Source: Massilia aurea (lineage in GTDB: Bacteria > Pseudomonadota > Gammaproteobacteria > Burkholderiales > Burkholderiaceae_D). Taken from it: DNA of 64,000 nt. The stretch is from the NCBI RefSeq assembly GCF_014200505.1, contig NZ_JACHBX010000001.1, forward strand, positions 558,001 to 622,000. Direction: 5' to 3'. The notes under the pieces are model-generated. The model saw only the letters and a program-made list of their open reading frames with translations, was not told the origin of the DNA and searched no databases. The position numbers and the translations under genes were made by a program. Shown piece by piece: positions 38,643 to 50,967 of the stretch (positions are counted from its first letter, which is position 1; each line of letters begins with the position of its first letter).

Positions 38643-39232
38643 CCACGCGCCTTGAGACCACGCCCGCCCGCGCCATCCTGCGCCGCCACTGCACCGGTCT
38701 GTCGATGGCGGAACTGGCCGTGGTGCTGGGCATGGTGGCGATCACGTCGTCGCTGGCGGCGCCCGGCCTGCACCGGATCGTCCAGGGCCAGGAACTGCGC
38801 GTGGCTGCAGCCGACCTTTACAGTGCGGTCCAGCTCACCCGGTCGATGGCGATCGCCCGCAACGAGCCCGTGATCCTGACATCGAACGACGCGGCTGGCA
38901 TCGACTGGTCGCGTGGCTGGACCGTGTACGTCGATCGCGACAACAATCGCCAGGCGGGCGCGGGTGACGACATCCTGGCCGTGCGCGCCACGCTGCCGCA
39001 GGGCGTGCAGGTGAGCTATTCCTTTGCCAGCCCTGCAGCCCCGCAATACATCGCCTACAATGGCGCGGGACGCAGTTGCAGCACGACCAGCAGCGCTGCG
39101 GCGCGGCCCGGTACGCTGTCGCTGTTCCACGGCGGCGGGATACGCCGTATTAAAATCAATATGCTTGGCCGCCCGCGCCTGTGCAACCCGGCGCGTGACG
39201 CCGGCTGTGATGGCGTCGCCGCACCGCCCTGA
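38639..39232 (+). CDS. fimT: FimT/GspH-type pseudopilin
   Basis: 197 residues from ATG 38639, overlapping the pilE stop codon. The prepilin motif is G/LSMAELAVVLGMVAI: Gly-1 and Glu+5 present, with Leu rather than Phe at +1. The body matches the GspH/FimT domain (DLYSAVQLTRSMAIARNEPV, WTVYVDRDNN, GRPRLCNP). A long leader (about 20 residues before the Gly) is a little unusual. FimT is a minor pilin that in some species binds DNA for uptake. It is the last pilin gene before ribD. Confidence 0.85.
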   Translation: MTTRLETTPARAILRRHCTGLSMAELAVVLGMVAITSSLAAPGLHRIVQGQELRVAAADLYSAVQLTRSMAIARNEPVILTSNDAAGIDWSRGWTVYVDRDNNRQAGAGDDILAVRATLPQGVQVSYSFASPAAPQYIAYNGAGRSCSTTSSAAARPGTLSLFHGGGIRRIKINMLGRPRLCNPARDAGCDGVAAPP

Positions 39233-39283
39233 AGTAAGACTGAAAACAAGACTGAAAACAAGCGCATTGCACCATGCGCACCG

Positions 39284-40447
39284 ATGAAAGACCACGTGAC
39301 GCACGACAGCCAACCCATTCTCAACGACACCGAAGGCATGGCCGCGGCGCTGGCCTGGGCTGCGCGGGGCATGTTCATCACGGCGCCCAATCCCCGCATC
39401 GGCTGCGTGATCGTCAAGGACGACGTCGTCATCGGCGCCGGCCACACGCAGCCGGCCGGCCAGGCGCACGCTGAAATCCAGGCGCTGCGCGACGCCGCCG
39501 CGCGCGGCAACGACGTGCGTGGCGCCACCGCCTACGTCACGCTCGAACCGTGCAGCCACCATGGCCGCACGCCGCCTTGTTCGGACGCGCTGATCGCCGC
39601 CGGCTTGGGGCGCGTGGTCGCCGCCATGGTCGACCCCAATCCGCTCGTCGCCGGTCGTGGCCTGGCGCAGCTGGAAGCGGCCGGCATCGGGGTGCGTTCC
39701 GGGATCATGGCGCGCGAAGCGCAGGAACTGAACATCGGCTTCTTCTCGCGCATGGTGCGCGGCCTGCCGTGGGTGCGCCTGAAAGTGGCCGCCAGCCTGG
39801 ATGGCGCCACGGCCCTCGCCGGCGGCGAAAGCCAGTGGATCACCGGCCCCGACGCCCGCGCCGACGGCCATGCCTGGCGCGCCCGCGCCAGCGCGATCGT
39901 CACTGGCATCGGCACCGTCAAGGCCGACAACCCGCAGCTCACCGTGCGGGGCCTGGCCACGCCGATGCAGCCGCGCCGCGTGATCGTCGACAGCCGCCTC
40001 GAGATCGATCTTGATGCGCACATTCTGCAGGGCGAACCGTGCTGGCTCGTCGCCGCGGCCGAGCAACCGGGCGACGAGAAAGCCGCCGCCCTGCGCGCCG
40101 CCGGCCACGAGGTGCTGTACCTGCCCAACGCACATGGCAAGGTCGACCTGCCGGCGCTAATGCGCGAACTGGGCCGGCGCGAAGTCAATGAAGTCCACGT
40201 CGAAGCGGGCAGCAAGCTCAATGCGTCACTGGTGCGCGAAGGCTGCGTCGACGAATTGCTGGTCTACCTGGCTCCGAGCCTGATCGGCCCGGGCCAGGGC
40301 ATGTTCGACCTGCCGCCGCTCACGCAATTGACCGAACGGCGCCAGTTGCGCTTCCACGACGTCACGCGCGTGGGCGACGACCTGCGCATTCTGGCCCGCT
40401 TTGCCGAAGCTGCCCAATCATCCTCTGCTACCCCCAACAAGGAATAA
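39284..40447 (+). CDS. ribD: Bifunctional riboflavin biosynthesis deaminase/reductase RibD
   Basis: 387 residues. N-terminal cytidine-deaminase-like domain (1-160) with the zinc site HAEIQAL and EPCSHHGRTPPC, and C-terminal reductase domain (about 165-375) with VRLKVAASLDGATAL and TVKADNPQLTVR. It deaminates and then reduces the pyrimidine product of GTP cyclohydrolase II. RibE follows 6 bp downstream. No FMN riboswitch is seen upstream. Confidence 0.97.
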   Translation: MKDHVTHDSQPILNDTEGMAAALAWAARGMFITAPNPRIGCVIVKDDVVIGAGHTQPAGQAHAEIQALRDAAARGNDVRGATAYVTLEPCSHHGRTPPCSDALIAAGLGRVVAAMVDPNPLVAGRGLAQLEAAGIGVRSGIMAREAQELNIGFFSRMVRGLPWVRLKVAASLDGATALAGGESQWITGPDARADGHAWRARASAIVTGIGTVKADNPQLTVRGLATPMQPRRVIVDSRLEIDLDAHILQGEPCWLVAAAEQPGDEKAAALRAAGHEVLYLPNAHGKVDLPALMRELGRREVNEVHVEAGSKLNASLVREGCVDELLVYLAPSLIGPGQGMFDLPPLTQLTERRQLRFHDVTRVGDDLRILARFAEAAQSSSATPNKE

Positions 40448-41046
40448 CGTCGTATGTTTACTGGAATCGTCGCCGCTGTCGGCACCATCACTTCCGTTGC
40501 ACCGCTGGCCGGTGGCCTGGACGCCGGCGTGCGTCTTGCCATCGATGCCGGCCCGTTGCCGCTGGCCGACGTGGGCCTGGGCGACTCGATCGCCATCAAC
40601 GGCGCCTGCATGACCGTCACCGAAAAGAGCGCCACCGGATTCACGGTCGACGTCTCGCGCGAAAGCCTGAACAAGACCGTGGGCCTGGACGCGCCCGGTG
40701 AAGTCAACCTCGAGAAAGCCCTGACGCTGGCCGAGCGCCTGGGCGGGCACCTGGTGTCGGGCCACGTCGACGGCCTGGGCGTCGTGCACAGCTTCGAGCC
40801 GGTTGGCGAATCGCGCGAACTGATCATCGATGCGCCGCACGAGCTGGGCAAATTCCTGGCCTATAAAGGGTCGATTGTCGTCAATGGCGTGTCGCTGACC
40901 GTCAATCGCGTGCACGACCTGGAAGAGGGCGGCCAGAAAGTCTGCCGCTTCTCGATCAACCTGATTCCGCACACGATCGAGGTCACCACGCTACGGCACC
41001 TGGCGGCCGGTTCGCGCGTCAATCTCGAGATCGACCTGATTGCGCG

Positions 41047-43506
<2,460 letters not shown>

Positions 43507-43742
43507 GCGGCTGCAGACTCAGTGCGCAGGCATCACGCGGTGGTGTGCTTGGGCACCATACAACAAGGCGCTGGCCAGGTGAACCGGATGATCGGGCATG
43601 CTCATGGATTGTTACCAGTAGAGCGCCGATGGTGCCTGGCGCCGGCGTTGATGTGTACGGGGGCAAATGCCCGCTGCGGGCACGCATAGTATAGACGATG
43701 CGCGCCGGCAGCCCGAAAGGCCACGCCGGCGCGCGTGGCCCA

Positions 43743-46682
43743 TCAGGTGCCCGGCAGCGCCGGCTGACCCGGCTGGCCCGGCTGCGGCTGCACTGCGGGC
43801 AGCGCCTTGGCCACGTTGGCTGCCTTGGCGGCCGCCTCGGGATTGAGCACCACCTGCACATAGTTCTTCGTATCGAAGTAACGCCGCGCCGCCGCCTGTA
43901 CGTCCTGCGCCGTCAGCGCGGCCACCTGCTGCTCGACCTTCAGGATCGACGCCGGGTCGGTCCCTTCGGTCAGGCTCGATTGCAGATTGGCCACCCAGTA
44001 GCCGTTCTCGCGCAGCGAACGGCGGTGGTTCTGGATCCAGCCGGATTTCACTTTTTCCAGCTCGGCGGCGTCCGGCCCGTTCTCTTGCAGGCGCTTGATT
44101 TCGGCAAACGTCGCAGCCACCACCTTGTCGACATTTTCCGGCCCGGTCGGCAGGTTGATGCCGATCGAGTAGTTCCCGTACGGGATCTTGCTGAGCGCGC
44201 CGCTGGCGCCGCCGCCGTAGATCATCGCCATCTTTTCACGCAGCACCTCGATGATGCGCAGATTGGTCACTTCGATCAGCGCCGACAGGCGCAGCTGTTC
44301 GGCCTCGGAGAACACGGCCGGGCCCGTGAAGTTGATCGAGATACTGCTCTTGGGCTCGGTGCCGCTGCGCACTTCGCGCTTGACCACGCCCGTCACCGGG
44401 CGCAGGCCCACGTCGCGGTATGCCACCGGCAGTGCGGGCGTGGGCAGCGTGCCCAGATAGCTCGTCAACAGCGGCCGGATCGCCTTTTCGTCGAAACTGC
44501 CCACCAGGATGAACGTCATGTCCTTCGCGCTCGAGAAACGCTGGCGGAAGATGGCGATGCTGCGATCGAGGTCGATCTTGGCGTATTCGTCGGCCTCAAG
44601 CGAGCGTGGCGCGCGCGGGTGATTGCCAAACAGCGCCGACACCACGGCGTCGCCAAAGCGCCGCCCCGGCTGGCCGCTGGCGTTGCGCGCAATCTCGGCC
44701 TGTTTGTCGATATACGCGTGGAACAGGTCTTCGTCGCGGCGCACGCCCGCGAACTTCAGCCACAGCAACTGCAGCATCGTTTCGATGTCGGTGGCGCCCG
44801 AGGCGCCCGCGATCACGTCGGTGTAGCTGCCCAGGCCCACGGTCACGCCGGCCGCCTTGCCGGCCAGGATCTTGCGCATGTCCAGCGGCGTGAAATCCTT
44901 CACGCCCATGCTGGCCACGATCGCGTTCGAAAAGCGCGCATTCAGGATGTCCTGATCAGGGAACAGGCTTTGCCCGCCGGGGCGCGCCGCGCTCAGCACC
45001 ACCTGGTCATTCAGGAAGTCGGTGGGTTTCAGGATCACCTTCACGCCATTCGATAGCGTCAAGCGCGTCAGCCCCAGCGCCTTGTCGTGCTCTTCGTGCG
45101 TGATCGTGCCGGGTTGCGCCGGGCGTTCCATCAGGCGCGCCGCCAGCAGTTTTTCATCGTACGGTTCGACCGGCAGGCGCGCAGCCTCGCTCACCGCCGC
45201 CAGCAACTGCGGCCCGGTGGGCGTATCGGGCTTGGCCACGCCCGTGTACAGCACCAGCTTGCCGGAGTCCTGCGGGATCGTGCGGCGCGCGTAGGCGTTC
45301 ATTTCGGCCTGCGTGATGCCGGGCACCAGGTTCTGCACGTAGCGGTATTCGGTCTCGATGCCGGGGATGGCTTCGTCCTGCAGGAAGTTGCGGATGTATT
45401 CGGCGGCGTAGGTGCCCGAATCGCTCTTGGCGCGCTCGTTCCAGGCCTGCTCGTAGGTGCGCATCAGGTTTTTCTTGGCGCGTTCGAGTTCCTGCACGCC
45501 GAAGCCGTGCTGGCGTGCGCGTTCGTTTTCCTGCACCAGCGCCGCAATGGCGGGCTGCGCGCCGCGCGGGCCAATGGCGGCCGACGCGTTATAGGCGCGG
45601 TAGCGCGGGGTCAGCTTGCCCAGCGAGCTGCTGGCGCCCAGCCACGGCGCATCGGGCAGTTGCGAGATCTCGGCCAGGCGCGCGCTGAGCATCGACGCGA
45701 ACAGGCCCTGCACCAGCTCTTCGCGGTAGGCGCGCACGGTGCCCAGGTCGCGTACCGGCTGTACTGGATAGCGGATCAGCACCGCATTGCCATCGGCTTC
45801 CGGGTCCGTCACGACCAGCGCCTCGGTGTCGGCGCGCGCCGGAATCGCGGCGTAGTCGCGCGGGCGCGGCGTGGCCGGATTCTTCAGGCGCGTGAAGTGC
45901 TGCTTGACGAGCTTCTCGGCCTGCGCCGGATCGATGTCACCGACCACGACGACCGCCATCAGGTCGGGCCGGTACCAATCCTTGTAAAAGCGCTTCAGGG
46001 TCTCGGGCTTGAAATTGCGCAGCACGTCTTCGCGGCCGATCGGCAGGCGCTCGGCGTAACGCGAGCCGTTGAACAGGCGCGGATAGATCTGCTTGCCCAT
46101 GCGGTCGGCCGCGCCTTTGCCCAGGCGCGCTTCTTCGAGGATGATGCCGCGCTCCTTGTCGATGGCGTCAGTATCGAAGCTCACGCCGTGGGCCCAGTCT
46201 TCGAGTACCTGGAAGGCGCGGGTGACGTTCTGCGGCTTGTCGGTCGGGATCGGCAGGATGTACACGGTCTCGTCGAACGAGGTGTAGGCATTCAGGTCGG
46301 CGCCGAAGCCCACGCCGATCGATTGCAGGTACGACACCAGCTCGTGCTTGCGGAAATTGGTCGAACCATTGAACGCCATGTGCTCGACGAAGTGCGCCAG
46401 GCCGCGCTGGTCGTCGTCTTCCAGGATCGAGCCAGCCTTGACGACCAGGCGCAGTTCGAGCTTGTGTTTGGGGCGCGCATTGCGCTGGATGTAGTAGGTC
46501 AGGCCATTGGCCAGCTTGCCGACCTTGACCTGCGGGCCGACCGGGATCACGGCGTCGAGCTGCAGCGCGTCCATTTTCGAGACGGCTGCCATGGGCGCGC
46601 TGGCCTGCGGCGCACTGTGCGCCAGCGAGGACACGCACACCAACGCGGCCAGGCAGGCGCCGCGTACGAATTTGTTGCTCAT
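43743..46682 (-). CDS. M16 family zinc metalloprotease (PqqL/insulinase-like)
   Basis: 979 residues from ATG 46682, which gives a signal peptide (NKFVRGACLAALVCVSSLAHSA). The inverted zinc motif HxxEH is seen in LAHFVEHMAFNGS (near residue 96), with the downstream glutamate in IILEEARLGKG. Two M16 halves follow; the second (from about 500) lacks the zinc motif, as is normal. The YYIQRNARPKHKLELRLVVKAG start is that of periplasmic PqqL-like proteases. It would degrade peptides in the periplasm. The C-terminus is Pro/Gln/Gly-rich. Flanked by signalling genes, with no obvious operon partner. Confidence 0.93.
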   Translation of the reverse strand: MSNKFVRGACLAALVCVSSLAHSAPQASAPMAAVSKMDALQLDAVIPVGPQVKVGKLANGLTYYIQRNARPKHKLELRLVVKAGSILEDDDQRGLAHFVEHMAFNGSTNFRKHELVSYLQSIGVGFGADLNAYTSFDETVYILPIPTDKPQNVTRAFQVLEDWAHGVSFDTDAIDKERGIILEEARLGKGAADRMGKQIYPRLFNGSRYAERLPIGREDVLRNFKPETLKRFYKDWYRPDLMAVVVVGDIDPAQAEKLVKQHFTRLKNPATPRPRDYAAIPARADTEALVVTDPEADGNAVLIRYPVQPVRDLGTVRAYREELVQGLFASMLSARLAEISQLPDAPWLGASSSLGKLTPRYRAYNASAAIGPRGAQPAIAALVQENERARQHGFGVQELERAKKNLMRTYEQAWNERAKSDSGTYAAEYIRNFLQDEAIPGIETEYRYVQNLVPGITQAEMNAYARRTIPQDSGKLVLYTGVAKPDTPTGPQLLAAVSEAARLPVEPYDEKLLAARLMERPAQPGTITHEEHDKALGLTRLTLSNGVKVILKPTDFLNDQVVLSAARPGGQSLFPDQDILNARFSNAIVASMGVKDFTPLDMRKILAGKAAGVTVGLGSYTDVIAGASGATDIETMLQLLWLKFAGVRRDEDLFHAYIDKQAEIARNASGQPGRRFGDAVVSALFGNHPRAPRSLEADEYAKIDLDRSIAIFRQRFSSAKDMTFILVGSFDEKAIRPLLTSYLGTLPTPALPVAYRDVGLRPVTGVVKREVRSGTEPKSSISINFTGPAVFSEAEQLRLSALIEVTNLRIIEVLREKMAMIYGGGASGALSKIPYGNYSIGINLPTGPENVDKVVAATFAEIKRLQENGPDAAELEKVKSGWIQNHRRSLRENGYWVANLQSSLTEGTDPASILKVEQQVAALTAQDVQAAARRYFDTKNYVQVVLNPEAAAKAANVAKALPAVQPQPGQPGQPALPGT

Positions 46683-46796
46683 TGGGGGTTCCCGGTGACT
46701 TGATCGGTGCATTTTACAGGGCGCGTGCCTGTGCACGGCTGGGCTTAAGGCTGCGCTAACGAACGCTGCAGGGACCGTGCAGCGACGGCGCAGCGC

Positions 46797-49475
46797 TTAC
46801 AGCATCACGCTGCCGAGCGCCAGCAAGCGAGCCATGTCGACGGCCGGGATGGGCCGCCCATACAGATACCCCTGCATCACGTCGCAGCCGAGCGAACCGA
46901 GAAAATCGCGCTGGCCGATTGTCTCGACGCCTTCGGCCACCACGGCCAGCGACAGACCCTTGGCCAGCGCGATGGTAGCCTGGGCAATCGCGGCGCTGCG
47001 CTGCTCGCTGGTGATATTGCGCACGAAGGTCTGGTCGATCTTGAGTTTGTCGAGCGGGAAGCGCGACAGATAGCCCAGCGATGAGTAGCCGGTGCCGAAG
47101 TCGTCCAGCGAGAGCGAGACGCCCAGCGCGCGCAGTTCGGCCATCTGGGCTTCGGCTGCGCTGCTGTCGCCCAGCATCACGCTCTCGGTCAGTTCGACTT
47201 CGAGCCAGCGCGGTGCCAGGCCGCTGTCGTGCAGCGCGCTGCGCACCACCGACACGACGGCGCCGGCCTTGAACTGGTGGGCCGAGACATTGACCGCCAC
47301 GCGCACCGGCGCCAGGCCCGCATCCTGCCAGGCCTTGTTCTGGAAGCAGGCCTGGCGAATCACCCATTCGCCGATCGGATGGATCAGGCCCGTGTCTTCG
47401 GCCAGCGGGATGAAGTCGGCCGGCGAGACATTGCCGATCTCGCCGCTGTTCCAGCGCAGCAGGGCTTCCATGCCGACCAGCGTGCCGTCCAGGTGGGACA
47501 CTTGCGGCTGGTAGTGCAGCGCCAGTTCGTCGCGTTCGATCGCGCGCCGCAGGCGCGTTTCAAGCGCCAGCCAGCGCAGCGCCTCGGCATTCATCTCGCC
47601 CTTGAAGAAGCGGAAGCCATTGCGCCCCGATTCCTTGACGTGCGTGAGCGCCGCGTCGGCCGCCTTGAGCAGGTCGCCCGGCGCATCGCCATCGCGCGGG
47701 TAGATGCTGATGCCCACGCTGCCGGTGACCACCAGGTCGTGACCGCCCACGCCATGCGGCTCGGCGACGGCGTCGATCAGCTTCTGGGCGCAGTAGATGA
47801 CGTCGTCGGTGTCGTCGAAATCGGTCATCAAGAGCACGAACTCATCGCCCGACAGGCGCGCGACGGTGTCGGTGGGGCCAGCCAGCGCGCTGACGCGGCG
47901 CGCGACTTCGCGCAGCACGGTGTCGCCGGCAGAGTGGCCCAGGCTATCGTTGATGCGCGAGAGCCGGTCCACGTTGAATAGCAGCAGTGCGACCTGGCTG
48001 GCATCCTGGCGCGCCGCGGCCAGGGCCTGGCCCACGCGGTCGTTGAACAGCGAGCGATTCGGCAATTGGGTCAGCGCGTCGTGGTTCGACAGGAAATCAA
48101 GCTGGTGGTGGGCCGCTTTCAGCGCCGACATGTCGGTCGAGACCGACACGTAGGCCGTCAGGTTGCCGGCATCGTCGCGCACCGCGCTGATGCTCATGCT
48201 GGCCGGGTAGATTTCGCCGTTCTTGCGGCGGTTCCAGATTTCGCCGCGCCACTGGCCGTCTTTTTCGAGACAGCTCCACATGCTGGCGTAGAACGCGGCG
48301 TCGTGCCGGCCCGAGCGCATGAAGCGCGGGTTGGTCCCCATGACATCGGCTTCGACGTAGCCGGTGATTGTCTCGAAGGCCGGATTGGCGGCGACGATAT
48401 TGGCGTCGGCGTCGGTCATCAGGATCGCTTCCTGGGTGCTGTCGAAGACCTGGCGCGCCAATTCCAGCCGGTGTTCGCTGTCGCGCAGGGCGGCGTCGGA
48501 ATCGGCGCGGGCGATGGCCTCGAGCTGCAGCTGCGCCGCGTGGTGCTGGACCACTTCATACAGGTTCAGGTTTTCGTAGGCCACCGCCAGTTGCGCGGCC
48601 AGCGCCGTGGCCCAGCGCTCTTCTTCGTCCGTGAAGGGGGCGCCGCCGTCGGCGCGCGTGCAGTACAGCCAGCCCAGTGGATGCTGCAGGTCGTGGACCT
48701 GCAGGCCGAGCAGGTGCACGACGCGCGGATGGCCGGCGGGCAGCGTGGCCAGCAGCGCATCGTCCGCATCCAGCCGCAATGGCGCCCGGGCGCGCAGCAG
48801 CACGCCTGGCAGGTCGTGCTCATCCAGCGCCGATGGCAACAGCAGGGCAGCGTCGACACCATACGTGCTCAGATGGCGCACGCTGCTTTCCGAGCTGCCC
48901 AGCAGGCACAGCGCAACGCAGTCGGCATCCAGCACGCGGCGCACGGCGTCGACAAATGCCGCGGCCAGCGCCTCGACCCGGCGTTCGCCGACGAGCATCA
49001 TGCACATGCGTTCGAGTTCGCCCAGGCGCGCGCCCAGGTCGAATGGCAGGGCTCGCTCGTTCTCTGGCTCATGCCCGGCGATGGGGAAGGGCGCCGGCGC
49101 GCCGCCGGCCACGCCCAGTTCGGCGTCGACAGCCTCGAGGATCCGGTGCGGGTCGGCCGGCTTGCCCAGCACCGTGGTGACGCCGCAGCGCGCCGCCATC
49201 GCCACTGTTTCGCGCTCCGAGTAGACTGCCGAGAAGAAGATGACGCGCGTGTTCTCCAGCGCCGGCTCGGCGCGCAACTGCTGGACGAACTCGTAGCCGT
49301 CCATCGTCGGCATCAGGATGTCGGTGATGATGAGGTCAGGCAGCTCGGCGCGCGTGATGGCCAGCGCGCAGGCGCCGTTTTCGGCTTCGAGGATGCGGTG
49401 CCCGCTCATGCCGAGCAGGGCGCTCAGATAACTGCGGTTGCTGGGCCGGTCGTCGACAATCAGGATCGTCGCCAT
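46797..49475 (-). CDS. Response regulator with GAF, PAS, GGDEF and EAL domains
   Basis: 892 residues from ATG 49475, directly before the receiver (MATILIVDDRPSNR; phospho-Asp in IITDILMPTMDG). Then a GAF domain (about 175-320), a PAS domain (QEAILMTDADANIVAANPAF), a GGDEF domain whose signature reads LSGDEFVLL, and an EAL domain with [29 protein letters not shown] and EGVET. The EAL catalytic residues look complete, so phosphodiesterase activity is likely; SGDEF can still be active, so cyclase activity is possible. It would connect an unidentified phosphorelay with cyclic-di-GMP turnover. The first base of ribB lies 346 bp away, divergent. Confidence 0.93.
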   Translation of the reverse strand: MATILIVDDRPSNRSYLSALLGMSGHRILEAENGACALAITRAELPDLIITDILMPTMDGYEFVQQLRAEPALENTRVIFFSAVYSERETVAMAARCGVTTVLGKPADPHRILEAVDAELGVAGGAPAPFPIAGHEPENERALPFDLGARLGELERMCMMLVGERRVEALAAAFVDAVRRVLDADCVALCLLGSSESSVRHLSTYGVDAALLLPSALDEHDLPGVLLRARAPLRLDADDALLATLPAGHPRVVHLLGLQVHDLQHPLGWLYCTRADGGAPFTDEEERWATALAAQLAVAYENLNLYEVVQHHAAQLQLEAIARADSDAALRDSEHRLELARQVFDSTQEAILMTDADANIVAANPAFETITGYVEADVMGTNPRFMRSGRHDAAFYASMWSCLEKDGQWRGEIWNRRKNGEIYPASMSISAVRDDAGNLTAYVSVSTDMSALKAAHHQLDFLSNHDALTQLPNRSLFNDRVGQALAAARQDASQVALLLFNVDRLSRINDSLGHSAGDTVLREVARRVSALAGPTDTVARLSGDEFVLLMTDFDDTDDVIYCAQKLIDAVAEPHGVGGHDLVVTGSVGISIYPRDGDAPGDLLKAADAALTHVKESGRNGFRFFKGEMNAEALRWLALETRLRRAIERDELALHYQPQVSHLDGTLVGMEALLRWNSGEIGNVSPADFIPLAEDTGLIHPIGEWVIRQACFQNKAWQDAGLAPVRVAVNVSAHQFKAGAVVSVVRSALHDSGLAPRWLEVELTESVMLGDSSAAEAQMAELRALGVSLSLDDFGTGYSSLGYLSRFPLDKLKIDQTFVRNITSEQRSAAIAQATIALAKGLSLAVVAEGVETIGQRDFLGSLGCDVMQGYLYGRPIPAVDMARLLALGSVML

Positions 49476-49821
49476 CAGCAAAGCCTGCCGCTGGCAGTGG
49501 CGCCTGGAGGATGAAGGGGACAAGCAAGCGGCATGGCAACTCCGTCAGAAAGACTGCCGCTGTGAAAGGGTAAATACGGCAATAATGTGTTAATCATAAT
49601 CCAGTTGGTGACGGTCGTGCCGCGGGCTTGCCACGCGAATGAACTAGCTTAACAATTAACCGACACGCGGTCACCTGTGGTTGTCTATTGGCAACGCATG
49701 GTTGACGACAAGGGCACATCGTGCTGGCAATTTGGCGCTCTGGCCATCGGGAATGCCGTTGGGCGTCTGTAAATCCTTTAAAATAGCGGATTACGCAAAA
49801 CCCCTGTTTCAAGGAATCTGT
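49476..49821. other. Divergent intergenic region between the GGDEF-EAL gene and ribB
   Basis: 346 bp without a supported gene. It must hold the promoters of both flanking genes. A spaced inverted repeat GGTGAC (49607-49612) / GTCACC (49670-49675) is visible. The conserved core of an FMN riboswitch is not present, although ribB follows. The region is AT-richer than its neighbours around 49575-49605 and 49770-49800. Confidence 0.5.
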
Positions 49822-50934
49822 ATGTCCATTTCCAGCACTGAGGAAATCGTCGCCGAACTGCGCGCTGGCCGCATGGTCATTCTGGTCGACGAAGAAGATC
49901 GCGAAAACGAAGGCGACCTCGTGCTTGCAGCCGATTTCGTCACCCCCGAGGCGATCAATTTCATGATCCGCCACGCCCGTGGCCTGGTGTGCCTGACCCT
50001 GACCGAAGAACGTTGCGACCAGTTGGCCCTGCCGATGATGACGTCCAAGAACGGCACCTCGTTCGGCACCAATTTCACCGTCTCGATCGAAGCGGCCGAA
50101 GGCGTGACCACCGGTATCTCGGCGGCCGACCGCGCGCGCACCATCCAGGTGGCGGTCCACAAGGGCACTGTGCCGGACGATCTGGTCCAGCCGGGCCATA
50201 TCTTCCCGCTGCGCGCCCAGAAGGGCGGCGTCCTGATGCGCGCTGGCCATACCGAAGCCGGTTGCGACCTGACGCAGATGGCCGGCCTGTCGCCCGCCTC
50301 GGTGATCTGCGAGATCATCAAGGAAGACGGCACGATGGCGCGCCTGCCCGACCTGATCGAGTTTGCCAAAGAGCACGATCTCAAGATCGGCACCATTGCC
50401 GACCTGATCCATTACCGCAGCCAGAACGAATGTCTGGTCGAGCGCATTGCCGAACGCGCGCTGTCCACCGAGGCGGGCGAATTCAAGCTGGTGGCGTTCC
50501 GCGACGCACCAAGCGGCTCGGCCCACCTGGCGCTCGTGCATGGCGAGCTGTCGCCTGATAAAGAAGCGCTCGTGCGCGTGCACCAGCCGGTGTCGATTCT
50601 CGACCTGCTGGAAAACCGCGCCACTACGCACTCGTGGGACATGGCTTCGGCGATGCGCACGATCAAGGCCAGCGACGCCGGCGTGATCGTGCTGCTCAAT
50701 TGCGGCGAAACGGCCGAGCAATTGTTTGCGCAACTGGCGCCGCAGGATGCACGCGGCAACCGCGCCGGCGCCCGCGCCGCGTCGATGGACCTGCGCACCT
50801 ATGGCATCGGCGCCCAGATCCTGCGCGCGCTGGGCGTGCGCAAGATGCAGCTGCTGGCCAATCCCCGCAAGATGCCGTCGATGACCGGGTTCGACCTGGA
50901 AGTGACCGGCTACGTGCCGCGTCCCGACGCCTGA
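49822..50934 (+). CDS. ribB: 3,4-dihydroxy-2-butanone 4-phosphate synthase with degenerate GTP cyclohydrolase II domain
   Basis: 370 residues from ATG 49822 (AAGGAATCTGT before it). Residues 1-205 are a complete RibB domain: VILVDEEDRENEGDLV, GTSFGTNFTVSIEA, HIFPLRAQKGGVLMRAGHTE. It makes the four-carbon precursor from ribulose 5-phosphate. The second half (about 210-370) has the GTP cyclohydrolase II fold (YGIGAQILRALGVRKMQLLANPRK) but lacks the zinc-binding cysteines and the Arg-rich GTP site, so it should not be a working RibA. This matches the RibBX type described in other proteobacteria. A separate ribA is expected elsewhere. ribH and nusB follow. Confidence 0.93.
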   Translation: MSISSTEEIVAELRAGRMVILVDEEDRENEGDLVLAADFVTPEAINFMIRHARGLVCLTLTEERCDQLALPMMTSKNGTSFGTNFTVSIEAAEGVTTGISAADRARTIQVAVHKGTVPDDLVQPGHIFPLRAQKGGVLMRAGHTEAGCDLTQMAGLSPASVICEIIKEDGTMARLPDLIEFAKEHDLKIGTIADLIHYRSQNECLVERIAERALSTEAGEFKLVAFRDAPSGSAHLALVHGELSPDKEALVRVHQPVSILDLLENRATTHSWDMASAMRTIKASDAGVIVLLNCGETAEQLFAQLAPQDARGNRAGARAASMDLRTYGIGAQILRALGVRKMQLLANPRKMPSMTGFDLEVTGYVPRPDA

Positions 50935-50967
50935 ATCATCCCATCCAACTAATACAAGAGGTCAGTC

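Noticed and set aside
49476..49821. Possible FMN riboswitch before ribB
   Set aside because: None of the conserved FMN-element blocks could be found; only a spaced 6-bp inverted repeat is visible.
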